A stretch of DNA of 64,000 nt, taken from Odontocerum albicorne (Eukaryota > Arthropoda > Insecta > Trichoptera > Odontoceridae). The stretch lies in NCBI GenBank assembly GCA_949825065.1, contig OX463849.1, forward strand, positions 39,523,852 through 39,587,851, in the 5' to 3' direction. Below, piece after piece: positions 35,831-46,549 of this stretch. The notes beneath the pieces were generated by a model. That model was not told the DNA's origin. It saw only the letters and a program-made list of their open reading frames with translations, and did not search any database. A program made the position numbers and the translations under genes. How positions within the stretch are numbered: position 1 is the stretch's first letter; each line of letters starts with the position of its first letter.

Positions 35831-36899
35831 GAAAGTGTAATATAATACAAGGGTCTGCCTGCCTGCCTACAAGGATAGTTTGTTTATGGCTATAGGACCT
35901 TTAATGAAAAACTTTTTAGCTTAAATCTCCCTTTGCCCTATTGGAATTTTTGAAACCTGCCATCTGGATTAATCCGTTGATCACATTTTGTGGTACCGCC
36001 AGGCTTTAAGCTACTTTCATAGTGCATTTACTGTACTGTGAGTTATTTTTCTTTTCTCGTGATTTTGGACCTTAAATCCATTATCACTGCAATTCTTTCA
36101 AAGTCTGGTGTGTCGCCACTGGAGAACTATCTTTGGGCAGTTTTTCTTTATTACTATGTGACGTCTTTCTCAAAAAATACAGAATATTTCGATTTTTCAG
36201 TGTAGATTGATTGTTTTTGTCCTTCATAACAGTGTGGGTGGTGGTAGAATCCAACAGAATCTACTGATATATTTTTAAGACTGATAAAATAATATTGATT
36301 ACCAAACTGTGTAAAACCTATGTTTTAAAATAATCTTTTTTAAAGAATCAATAAGTCAAATTGATTTTTTAATAATTTTTAATAAAACATGACCTTCATG
36401 AAATTTAATCCTTATATTAAAGGTTAAAATTTATGAATGTAAATAAGATTATTTTTGTGAAAAAAATATTGTTGGAATTAGTAGATGACTTATAAGTATT
36501 GTAAACACAGATTTAATTTCAAATGTGGAAATCAAAAATAAAATTCAATTTTATTTCCTGAATGTAAATGATAAATGAATACAGCATAAATTATGTTAAC
36601 ATATTATGATTTTGAGAAATATGTTACAACAATAAATTAATCAATAACTAAGTCTGTCTTGCTTATTATAAGTACTCGTATAATTTTCATCTTGGTAACA
36701 GTACTTAAATAATGATTTTCAATATTAATTTCTTAAAACTCTTTATTTTATTTCCAAGTTAGTAAGAGAATGTAAAATGATTATTTTTCTTAAGTTGGCA
36801 CTGATTTATATCAATCAATTGAAATTTCATTGCCATAAAAAAAATTTGAATTAAGAAAAAGAGTATTCTCAAAGAAAATATTCAACAAAAGTAAGTTAC

Positions 36900-38124
36900 C
36901 TTTGATAGTCGGCTCGTTCAACGTATGCATCTCCTCTTGAGGAATCATATCCATTAGGTGGGCAATGTCATCAGCCAACATCTTGTCAACAACTTCGAGC
37001 AGTCTTATTTTCAATGGATTGAATTTCGTGAAGTCATGGTGCAATAAAGACTCTTGCATTTTCTTAATTTCGGGAAAGTCTCCGGGTGATATCTGATGTT
37101 CTCTCTGTATCTTATCATATATTTGTCCAAGATTCTTGATCAATTCTTTCTTTTTACCTTCTTTGCCAAAAACTGAAGGCATATCTTTGCGTAGTTCAGA
37201 TATGATGTATGCGTGGACCTTGGCTAGTCGCGCCCTCTTAATGAGATCATTTAACTTACGGAGGGCAGCATTTCTGGGCAAACTCTGCATATCCTTAAAT
37301 AAGTCATGCTCTTCATCTTCAAATAGTCTTCTATTCACATCATAGCGGAACGGTTGATCCCAGAAAGATCCAATATAAACTCTAGCTACTTCGGGAGTTT
37401 GTAAAACTTTACCTAGAGACCACATTAACGCTCCATACACTCTCATTAGTTGCTGATGATCCACCATATCTGATTTATTTAAAACAATTCTAATTTTATC
37501 ATCATGACCTCTTAAAGCTTCGATGGATCTCCTAAATTCGTCAGATATATCCAATTTATGAGCATCAAATAAAAGTATAATTCTGTCCACTCTTTCAGCG
37601 AACCATTCCAATACACCAGTAAAATCGTAGCCTCTGTCCACTCTTTGTTTCTCTCCTGAGAGAATTCCAGGAGTATCTATGATGGAAATTCCTTGTAAGA
37701 CAGGTGAATTCAAAGTGGAACATTGGAATCTATTAAGAAATGCATTTCCAAATTTGCTCAATGGTCTGAATTGTTTCTTAGGGTCGACAACCAAAGCATT
37801 GCCTGGAATGATACCTTCTTTTTCATCGTACATAACCGCAATGAACCTATCGGTGGTAGGTTCCGGTCCGATTCTGATTCCAGGGAAGTCTCGTTCCAAT
37901 AGGTATTTAATAAACGTAGTCTTACCAGTGGAATACTGGCCGACAAGAAGAATCATCGGTTTGGCATCAAAGTCTGGATCTTCCAATTGCGGTGAATGGA
38001 AGTCGTGGAATTGATAATGGCTTTCCAATGGTAATAATTTCGACCTGTAAATTTTTTTAAGTCCCTCGACGACATTGTCGATACTTTCCGTCTTCGGAAT
38101 TTCCTTTGATAACCAACTAAACAT
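36900..38124 (-). CDS. EHD/Past1 protein, alternative G-domain exon B
   Basis: This exon encodes the same region as exon A, about 408 residues from MFSWLSKE. Motifs are the P-loop GQYSTGKTTF, GPEPTTDRF, DTPGILSGEKQR, LNKSDMVDHQQ and EHQISPGDFP. It ends ACTATCAAAG/GTAACTT, leaving one G, and joins 22057-22227 in frame as TIKG-GAFEG. That matches the usual EHD order better than exon A does, so B may be the ancestral partner. An in-frame ATG 34 codons upstream (38226) would add a charged extension. I prefer 38124 because EHDs begin MFSW and exon A does too. To join the EH-domain exons, its transcript must skip exon A across a 14.7-kb intron. Confidence 0.93.
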
Positions 38125-38400
38125 ATTGGATAAACTTTCGAAATACTGCTCTAATTTGACAAATGTTTGACGTGACTCAACAATGTACGTACGTTCGTTT
38201 ACTGTTGTTAACTTCAGATTAGTCATCCGTCAATATCGCAAACTTCATACCGTACAATTGGGCGTTTACGTGCAGTATCTACTCACGGCGTCGATTAGGA
38301 TTGCCAGAAGATGCCAAATAATCTTGAGGGTAGAAAACATTACATTAAGTCTATTTATGTGTTGTTTTAAAGAATATTAGTCTTATCAAAGTTTTCAGTC
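38125..38400 (-). promoter_or_regulatory. Upstream region of EHD exon B
   Basis: More CpG-rich than its surroundings (GACGCCGTGAGTAGATACTG, ACGAACGTACGTACATTG on the - strand). It would hold the 5' untranslated region and promoter of the B transcript. No TATA box or initiator can be assigned with confidence. Confidence 0.3.
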
Positions 38401-38434
38401 ATATATATATTTTTTTTATTTTAATTATTTTATG

Positions 38435-38490
38435 TACATGGTACATCTGGCGGACTTATTCCTATACAGCAATTCTTTCAAACCAACCAG
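38435..38490 (-). repeat. SINE tail fragment, minus strand
   Basis: On the - strand it reads AGCTGGTTGGTTTGAAAGAA, TATAGGAATAAGTCCGCCAG, matching the conserved SINE tail. No head is attached. Confidence 0.55.
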
Positions 38491-39146
38491 CTTATCTTAG
38501 ATGCATAAAATTACAAAACTCGACAAAATAATGGCAAAAGCAGAGTAAAGGAATTCGTTCAAGGAAAAGGAAGAGAAACGAAGAAAAAATAGTATGAAAG
38601 GATATTCTGAGCAATGTAATAGTTTTTCAATTATCTCTTAAACTTAAATAAAGATGATGCACATCTGATAACTTTTAAAAGTTTATTCCACAGTCACGTT
38701 AAGTTAGTCACAAATGAAAATGTGTAAAATGAAGTGTGTTGCGATGGTATGCAAAGGAGTCTCTCATCACCTGATCTGAGAAAACTTTCGTGTTTTGAGT
38801 GAAAGTGAAATACGCAAAATAAACAAAAATAAATTTGAAGGTTTCTTTGCTGTCTGACTTTAAGTCATTGAAATCTATTTCGAAACTTTGATACGTGGTC
38901 ATACTTCTTTAGATTAAATATAAATCGGAAACAAATGCTTTGGAGTCTCTTCAATTTATCGAATATCTCCATGACATTTAAATATAAATATTTGATGTTT
39001 GATTAGTTCACCGACATGTTTATCCAAATTAAAGTTATCAATACATATGTCAAAAACATCAAGCGTTATTTAAATTTCTTGTTTATAAATAGATAATTAA
39101 TACATTACTTATCTATTTATGAATTATTTATTATAAATAGATAAGT

Positions 39147-39735
39147 ACCTAATTTTTCAATTGTCGAACGTTGATTTTTGTTGTTTTCACTCAAAACATG
39201 TGGAACCCAAGCGCCGAACTTCTGGACTTTTCCTATTGATTTAAGATGGCGGTATACAGTCATGTGGCTACAATTCATCTGCTCAGCCAATTATACGGTG
39301 GTTTGAAGTGGATATTCATGAAAAATATGGTTTGAGCGGTCCTCACCGAAGTCCACTGGTCGTCCGGAACGCTCCATGTCTTTCAGGTCGAAATTACCGT
39401 CTTTGAAACGCAAAAACCATCGACGAGCTGTCCTTTCATTCATAGCATATTCACCGTACACTTCACAAATATCGCGAGCAGCTTTGGCAGCTTTATTCCC
39501 TCGATTGAACACGAACAGAAGAAAGTGTCGAAAATGCTCACTTTCGTCTACTTGACATTCCATTTTGAAGGCTTGTAATCAAATAAAATAATATACGTAA
39601 CGTAAAAGCAAACACAATTTCTTGTAGAGCAGAAAATTTTCTTTCGAATGACGTATAACCTTTGCCATTTTGTTTTACTTTTGGTGCTCATTTTTAAATT
39701 GGAAAAAAACGGACACAACTTATGTTAACACCCAA
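39147..39735 (-). pseudogene. Mariner 5' fragment, minus strand
   Basis: The element starts at 39735 with TTGGGTGTTAACATAAG next to TA. The transposase N-terminus is ESEHFRHFLLFVFNRGNKAA, NERTARRWFLRFKDGNFDLK, with a further block downstream reading NCSHMTVYRHL and KFGAWVPHVLSENNKNQRST. The sequence stops near 39147 before the catalytic domain. This N-terminal layout is common to mariners of the mauritiana type. Confidence 0.78.
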
Positions 39736-40132
39736 TATATTTATTTATACAGCGTAAATACGAGTTGGGAACGTTGTGAAAGGAATAATTCAGATCCAAT
39801 CCCAATAATGAATAATGGAAAGTTACTCATTCGCAGGGGCAAAGTCAAAATGACTAAGTCTCAGCAGTCAGGTTTCATCATTCAGCCCCTAAAAATTGTT
39901 GGCAAGGCTAGTCATTCCTGCAACTTGGTGACAACAAACACCTTTCTCCCTCAATCATATTTGGTATTCATTTCAGATAATATTTTAGGATGTGTGTATA
40001 TTAAATTATTTGATACAATTTTCGGATTTGGAGCATTAACATGTGTGTATGTAATTGTACACAAATACATGCGAATGAGTCCAATTAGTATTAAAAATTA
40101 TACTTTACTTAATTTTGACTCCTGTTTCAAGA
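39736..40132. other. Unassigned stretch with a long open frame
   Basis: A frame of 155 codons crosses this stretch on the + strand, but its first codons are mariner terminus and the rest shows no family resemblance or splice borders. I see no gene here. Confidence 0.3.
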
Positions 40133-40310
40133 CATGACCTCCATATCCTAGTTGATATGACACCTATCTCCATCCTGGGGGTTGCAGCTTCTATTCCCGT
40201 TGGTAGGGTAAGGGCTTAAGTCTGTTTTTTACTTAAGGGTTGTTTAACATATTTTTGGTCGGTTAGGATAGATTTACACATGGCAACATGTTTGCTAGAT
40301 TATATTGTAA
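40133..40310 (+). repeat. tRNA-derived SINE, degenerate
   Basis: Head CCTAGTTGATATGACACCTA, then GGTTGCAGCTTCTATTCCCG, then a tail with TTTTTGGTCGGTTAGGATAG and ATGGCAACATGTTTGCTAG. Same family, more decayed. Confidence 0.55.
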
Positions 40311-41043
40311 ATCATGTGTTTTTTTTTAAATTGAGGCAAAATATGCATAATGTTGCTTAAACTGAGATTAACTAGTATTTGCAATATTTTGCAATTTTTT
40401 TGTTGAAGAATAAGAAAGATATCATATTAAAAAAAACTTGCCACATGGAAAAAAAAACCATCATGTTAAATACAGTATACAACAAAAGTAAAATACAATA
40501 ACTTAAGACACTACACCTTTTGATTATGTGACCTGAAAATTATTATTATAAAATAAAGGTTAAAGAAACTCACAATTGATGAAACACCACACTTAAAAAA
40601 ACGGCATTCAGTTCAGTACACAGTTGCCAACATTGATTCATCACTAGAATCATAATGGACTTATTTTCACAAATAATCAAATTCTTTTCATCTCATATTT
40701 TTAACTAGGAAAATATACTAACCATTTACTATGAAAATGTATGCAGCCTGAAAACGAAAGTACAAATTAAAAAAAAAACAACTGACACTTCTATTCATTA
40801 AATAAATAATTTTTAATATTGTATGAAATCATTAAGTATAAAAATATGATGTAATTCACAGATGACATTGTGATATTATAGTAGTCATCAATTCACTCAC
40901 TCATCGGTAAATAGTATAGTGTTTGTTGTGAGTATATTTAATTTATAATGTTGTCAATGATTTCATTGTAAAATAAAAGCATACATTTATCAGTCAATAA
41001 ATCTATCTATGACATAGATTTTTCAAGCTCAGTTGGATTAATC

Positions 41044-41225
41044 GGATGACTTCCATGGCCTTGTTGGCTTCCAACATGTGGGTTTAACTTTCAATTTCTC
41101 ACAAAACACAAAGAATTATCTTCTTTTTTTTTTCCTATTAGGTATTTTAACTCCTTTGTGGTTGGTTGGAAGAAATTGCTATGTAATAATAAGCTCACCA
41201 GTTTATACTGTGTGCAATGTAAGTG
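41044..41225 (+). repeat. tRNA-derived SINE, degenerate
   Basis: GACTTCCATGGCCTTGTTGG (A box region), a relic GGGTTTAACTTTC B box, and the tail GTGGTTGGTTGGAAGAAATT followed by AATAAGCTCACCAG. Confidence 0.6.
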
Positions 41226-41394
41226 GACATCTAAAATTGTTGTCAACACATAAAATGGATGCTCTTTTTATCTGATTATATAAAAAATGCAATATTATGA
41301 ACAAATACAACTGTCACATTTTGCTGAGAATTGTTACAACTATTCCCAGCAAAAAAATATTATTTTGAAATGTATTTGAAATTTGATTATTCAT

Positions 41395-42266
41395 TGTATC
41401 GGACGTATGCCGTCACCCTTGTGTGTGTATGTGGTGTGATGAGACAGACAATGTTGTGTGTAGATCTGGAGGCAAATTTGCCCTTATATTTGCATATATA
41501 AAACCCTGTATTTCAATATAAACTTCATGTATTTTATTATCTAAAATAGTATGTTTAAAGCCTATGTAAATTCATGTAATCTATATTGTTTTTCTCTATA
41601 ATAATATGTAAATCTGCTAATTATGTATGTAAATGTCTGCTACAATTCTGTATGTGAATCTGTATTAAATTAAACCATGAACTCTGTTAATAATATCTCA
41701 AATGTATGTAAAGATCGCAAATATTCCTTCAGAAAACGAAGGAATATTTTCTATCTGTTTGGATCCGGTTGCGTTCGCGACCGTAATGAAACCATCCATG
41801 TACTGCCCGATATGAGCGGTGACCGCCACAGTAACTCCCTGACCAGACGTCCTAAGCGGGCCGAAAAACCCGCTAGGTGCGGAACGCGAGGGCTTACTGT
41901 GACGGGTAAACCGGTCATATAGGGCACACAACTGTACCGAAATATACTTCTCTTCAATCATCTGACTTCGTTCATTTCTTCGACCCTTCTCCAAGATCTA
42001 CAGAGGAATCTCTGCTCTACAAGTTGACTTCGCTTCATTTCTACATTTTCGCCGGAATCATCGTGTCGAGTCCGTCCCTGACAACTGGTTGGACAGCGCT
42101 CTGCATACACCGGACACAAGTTCAGAGGCGCATTCGACGCAAGAATATTTCACCGAAAATTAATTAATTAATTTTTGGTGATTTACGCTTGACTCCGCGA
42201 ATTAGATTCTTCCCGCTCTGCAGCAACCATCCGCCTTTTCTACAGTCTTTGTACCTGTCTGGTACA
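41395..42266. mobile_element. Solo LTR (872 bp) with 5-bp target duplication
   Basis: It begins TGTATCGGACG and ends CTGGTACA, a TG...CA boundary. The 5 bp TTCAT lies directly on both sides (41390-41394 and 42267-42271). A TATA-like CATATATAAAACCC occurs near 41493. The 3' half is markedly G+C-richer than the region and holds strong hairpins: AAATATTCCTTC/GAAGGAATATTT at 41719-41749, and AGCGGG/CCCGCT near 41855. There is no internal region and no second LTR, so this is a recombination product. Overlapping open frames on both strands are palindrome artefacts. The 5-bp duplication fits BEL/Pao or some Gypsy elements. Confidence 0.82.
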
Positions 42267-43359
42267 TTCATATTCACTTCGCAGTTATTGCTGGTAGAAA
42301 ATAATACTCTGATATTTTTTTTTGTTTTTTAATAGAATGAAACAATTTGTGAAATGACCCCTGCCTAATTAAAAAAAAAAGTTATATGTTTTCAATTACA
42401 TATTTATAAACATAACAAGGGGAACTCGCAACACACCACTCTTTGCTTTAAGCCACTTTCTAAGTATATATATTTTTGTGCTGGGAGTTCCTTTTCCCGT
42501 GACGTCGCTACTATTTTTTTCACTCTCAGATATGTCGCTGCCAGAGTAGGAGTCCCTTTGGACAGTTCCTTCTTAGTCACTAAGTCATCGTCATTGCTGG
42601 GCCTCATAGTTGAGGATCACCTTGCCATTCCAAAGTCGTTGTTGGAAAGTAAAGTCAGTTGGAAAGCAAAGCTGTGTTTCGGGTTCAATTCCCAATAGTA
42701 CCAGAAAAAACAGTGTTCAAATGTGGTAAATTTGTTTGTCAAACTGCTAACCTACTCCAGAGACTCGAAATTCAAATGCCCTATTGATGGGGCCGAAGGC
42801 AATGTAGTCACGCTTTTCAATATCTTTGTATCACTTATTTGGATATGTTAAGGGGCACTATATGAATGGATGAAAATAAGTATTCATTTGACCAAACAAA
42901 GATTTCATATTGATATTTATATTAGATAATACTCCTTGCTTTACTCACAAGTGCCTTGTGGTTAAAAATTCATTGACTGACAAATGACATTTTATTAATG
43001 AAAATATTTGAAATTGTCAAATATTTTCATTTTATGCGAGCAGATAAATTAATTCCAGTTTAAAAACCCCCCCATAAATGAAGCAATCCTATATCACTAT
43101 ATCAGTTATTAATGAATCAGCCTTAATGTTATATATTTTAATATAGCTGTGAATAAAGTAAATTAATATTTTTATATTCTCCATTAGTTCAGTTTGTTTT
43201 AAAAGTAATACAAATTATTAAATTTAATTTTTTCAATTAATTTAACAAACACAATAATAAGAAAATAAATATTTAATATTCCAATAACAATAATATTCTT
43301 ATTTTTATAACAAAAATAAATGAAATTATTAAGAACAATTATAATTTTTTTTAACTATC
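42267..43359. other. Repeat R copy 5 and A+T-rich sequence upstream of the Ig-gene 3' end
   Basis: About 42640-42715 has a B-box-like GGGTTCAATTCCC and may be a SINE head of another type. 42765-42855 is a partial copy of repeat R. From 42856 to 43359 the DNA is A+T rich and would contain the 3' untranslated region of the 43360-43535 exon. Confidence 0.4.
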
Positions 43360-43535
43360 TTAATGTTTTGTCGGGTAATAATCAGGAACATCGATGGTGT
43401 TTCTTGCTCTTCCTGATCCGCTATGTAAATTAGCGTTGTTTCGGATTCTGACAATCAATAACACTGTTACTAAGACAAGTCCGGTAAGAGTTCCTATGAA
43501 GAATACCCATGTCAAAGCAGACCATGGTGTTGAAT
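43360..43535 (-). CDS. Ig-type surface protein, alternative terminal exon 2 (TM helix and tail)
   Basis: The acceptor is TTTTTAG on the - strand. The first two bases AT complete Tyr with the T left by 54228-54416. The frame reads STPWSALTW, a hydrophobic helix VFFIGTLTGLVLVTVLLIV, a basic stop-transfer RIR, and a 26-residue cytoplasmic tail (NNANLHSGSGRARN...DYYPTKH) to TAA. The tail has a DYY motif near the end. It is equivalent in position, length and phase to 48145-48329, so the two appear to be mutually exclusive membrane-anchor exons. I cannot tell which is used in which tissue. Confidence 0.85.
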
Positions 43536-43812
43536 CTAAAAATTATACTTTTTATTAATCAACTACACTCACAGATATAAAAATTATTAATATGAGAGAT
43601 TATTTTACATTAAGATGGAAATAAAAGGTTGAACGGTTTTTTCTTCACTAAGATTTTCAATTTATGTTTTTCATTGGTATTTAAAATGCGAGTAGAGTAT
43701 TTTTATTCTGCAAATATAATTGTAAAAAGTGTACACTTTTAAATAAATAAATAAATTGAAGTTTAAACAAATTATTATTTTCCCATATTTATAGTCTATC
43801 TACACATAGGTA

Positions 43813-44463
43813 CGAGGCATATCCAGAAAATAAGTGTACTGAATTTTTGTAGGTTACAATTTTTTTTTTATTTAAACAAAAAAATTACGTGGTTACCGTA
43901 GTACATATGTAAGCTATTTTTCGACATAGTCGCCATTCCTCCGATATCCGAGGGTTTCTGTGATGGTTTCGTGTAGTAGAGATCTGGAGATTTGCGGAAA
44001 CATCGCAGAAAGTTCATCCACAGTCAATCTGCGATCGTCACGGAGCGCATTTTCGATTTTTTCCACAATTTCGTCAGTCACAATTGAAGGTCTTCCGTTC
44101 CTCTGATCATCATGCACAGACGTACGACCGTTTTTAAACTCGCGATACCACTTGTACACACTCGTACGATTCATAGCTTTATCACCATATGCAGTTTTCA
44201 CCTCATTATAAACCTCAACCGGAGGTTTTCCCTTCCAAACGAGATTACGGATGACGCCGCGTATTTCGCACTTGGCGGGAGATTGGATTGACATTTTTCA
44301 CGAAACGTGTTGTCGCGTCGACACTTCTCAACGTACTGACCTCGAACCGGTCTCGTTGCGGAGGGGAAGGGTCAGGCTACACGGAAGTGTAGCCAACATG
44401 TCGAAAAATAAAATTCATCCGGTCGTGAGAGCCTCAGTACACTTACTTTCTGGATACGCCTCG
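43813..44463 (-). mobile_element. CGAGGC-ended mariner, deletion derivative keeping the DNA-binding half
   Basis: A 651-bp element flanked by TA, with inverted ends CGAGGCATATCCAGAAA and TTTCTGGATACGCCTCG. The - strand frame 44294-43914 encodes a helix-turn-helix N-terminus (GDKAMNRTSVYKWYREFKNG, SIVTDEIVEKIENALRDDRR) and is open throughout. It then jumps straight to the last residues of the transposase, NGDYVEK. The whole catalytic domain is missing. Both ends are intact, so it could be moved by a full-length relative. The sister copy at 55892-56844 lacks the other half. Confidence 0.88.
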
Positions 44464-44594
44464 TATATTAAATTCTAGTGCTCATTATTGTGTAATTTAA
44501 CTATTTAAATATTATTCAAACTTTAATTTATATAATAAGAGAGGAATTTAATGATCACATCTACATGTACCATATATTGTGTTGGTGTAAACTT

Positions 44595-44705
44595 CTATAG
44601 ACAGCAACAAAGTCCTACGCATTGACTAACTCATAGACAGCTACAAAGTTCTATATAGTTGACTAACTTATAGACAGCTACAAAGTTGAAAACAGTTGAC
44701 CAAAT
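44595..44705. repeat. ~37-bp tandem repeat, about three copies
   Basis: TATAGACAGCTACAAAGTTC plus TATATAGTTGACTAACT recurs three times with decay, just beyond the mariner. Confidence 0.65.
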
Positions 44706-44959
44706 TATTTATTCTATAAACTGTATAAAACTTATAACAAACCATTAAAAACAGTTTGTGATGAAAATTAATCAGAATCATTATAATAACTAAGATTATT
44801 TTTTAAGTCTTAAAAGTCATGACAATGAAACAATGTCTGAGAGTCTGATCATTAAAATTGAAAGTGTTAGTTTGTTCATTGAACAGAGTTGTGGAAAGGG
44901 CTTTAATTAATTTATTTATATGTTGACTTGACAAGGATGTCTATGAATATGATTGTATA

Positions 44960-45496
44960 CAGGCGGCCCTCGACATTCGTACCTAATTGGTTCCTGAAAT
45001 GTGTACGAAAGTTGAAATGTACGAAAGTAGAGCATTGTAAAAAAAAACATCAAAAAGGGTTTTTATAAAATATTTATTTTTAATGAGGCGTATTCGTATA
45101 TAAATAAATAACACTTTATTGATTTGTATTTGGTGTTTTTTTTATAAATTTATCAAGAGATAGTTGAGTTGTACTCTTCTTTTTCTTTTCTTGATAAAGC
45201 GTTCTGTAACACGCTGTGTCTTTTTCTATTGCCCTTCGTACATGAGATATACCCTCTCCATTCGGATCACATTCTTCCATGAAGGTCAAAAATTTGTCAA
45301 GATGCATGAAGGCTTTGTTCATATTCTTGATTGTCAAAGTCCTAATGGTCGATGAGGAGAGGAGAATCATTACATGGAAGTACGCGCGTTTTAGCGATAT
45401 ATATCGATACAAATTTTACTTTTGAATACAGTACGAAATATATACGAAGTAGCGAATTGTGCGAAAGTAGAATGTACGAAAGTCGAGGACCGCCTG
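44960..45496 (-). mobile_element. Tigger/pogo-type deletion derivative
   Basis: A 537-bp element flanked by TA, with ends CAGGCGGCCCTCGACATTCG and, reading inward from the right, CAGGCGGTCCTCGACTTTCG. On the - strand (45412-45116) the C-terminus of a Tigger-type transposase survives: LDKFLTFMEECDPNGEGISH, VRRAIEKDTACYRTLYQEKK. The CENPB-like DNA-binding and DDE parts are gone. It is a non-autonomous element. Confidence 0.85.
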
Positions 45497-45582
45497 TATA
45501 AATATATTATTATTTTCAGCTCACTTCCCGAAATCAACAACTATTTCAAATAATTCAAGTATTGATCAAGCAGATTAAATGC

Positions 45583-46197
45583 TTTGTAAATAAAATCATT
45601 TTAATTTAAAATAATTGGATATTTCAATAATTGAATATATTATTCATGTAGACTTATGACAGATGATTGTATTTGTAAATAAAATCATTTTAATTAAAAA
45701 TAATTGGATATTTCAATAATTGAATATATTATTCATGTAGACTTATGACAGATGATTGTATTTGTAAATAAAATCATTTTAATTAAAAATAATTGGATAT
45801 TTCAATAATTGAATATATTATTCATGTAGACTTATGACAGATGATTGTATTTGTAAATAAAATCATTTTAATTAAAAATAATTGGATATTTCAATAATTG
45901 AATATATTATTCATGTAGACTTATGACAGATGATTGTATTTGTAAATAAAATCATTTTAATTTAAAATAATTGGATATTTCAATAATTGAATATATTATT
46001 CATGTAGACTTATGACAGATGATTGTATTTGTAAATAAAATCATTTTAATTAAAAATAATTGGATATTTCAATAATTGAATATATTATTCATGTAGACTT
46101 ATGACAGATGATTGTATTTGTAAATAAAATCATTTTAATTTAAAATAATTGGATATTTCAATAATTGAATATATTATTCAAGTAGACTTATGACAGA
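45583..46197. repeat. 89-bp minisatellite, about seven copies
   Basis: The unit starts TTTGTAAATAAAATCATTTT and includes ATTCATGTAGACTTATGACA. Copies start at 45583, 45672, 45761, 45850, 45939, 46028 and 46117. The units are nearly identical; the main variant is TTAATTAAAAA against TTAATTTAAAA, and the pattern is not simply alternating. It is intronic in the Ig gene between the two alternative terminal exons. Confidence 0.95.
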
Positions 46198-46549
46198 ATG
46201 AAATAAATTCTAATGAACTTAATATTTTTCACATCTTAATGTTGGTTATCACGCTACACATTTCATTAAAAACTCAGGGATTCTATAAAACACCTTCATG
46301 CAGACCAGTTCAAAGTCCAACACTTCACGTCCCATGTTGGGTCGAGACTGCAAATCTCCCTATCATAATACCGGTGTATGGTGCACACATCATAGTGTAG
46401 AGTGAATAATACAGATAATTTAAGAATACTATATAGTGAAATTCACATATGTTACAATATTTCTCATCATGATTTTTTAATATTTCATGATTTTTTAATA
46501 TTTCAGAATTATAAATTTGAAATATATCATCACGCCGTTTCCCTGTCAG

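Noticed and set aside
38124..38226. Upstream in-frame ATG extending EHD exon B by 34 residues
   Set aside because: Known EHDs and exon A start at MFSW; the extension has no counterpart in A.
39670..40137. 155-codon open frame on the + strand
   Set aside because: It starts inside mariner terminal sequence, shows no family motif, and has no splice-site or codon-use support.
41677..41994. Overlapping open frames on both strands in a G+C-rich block
   Set aside because: They lie inside the solo LTR, and their coding look comes from G+C content and palindromes.
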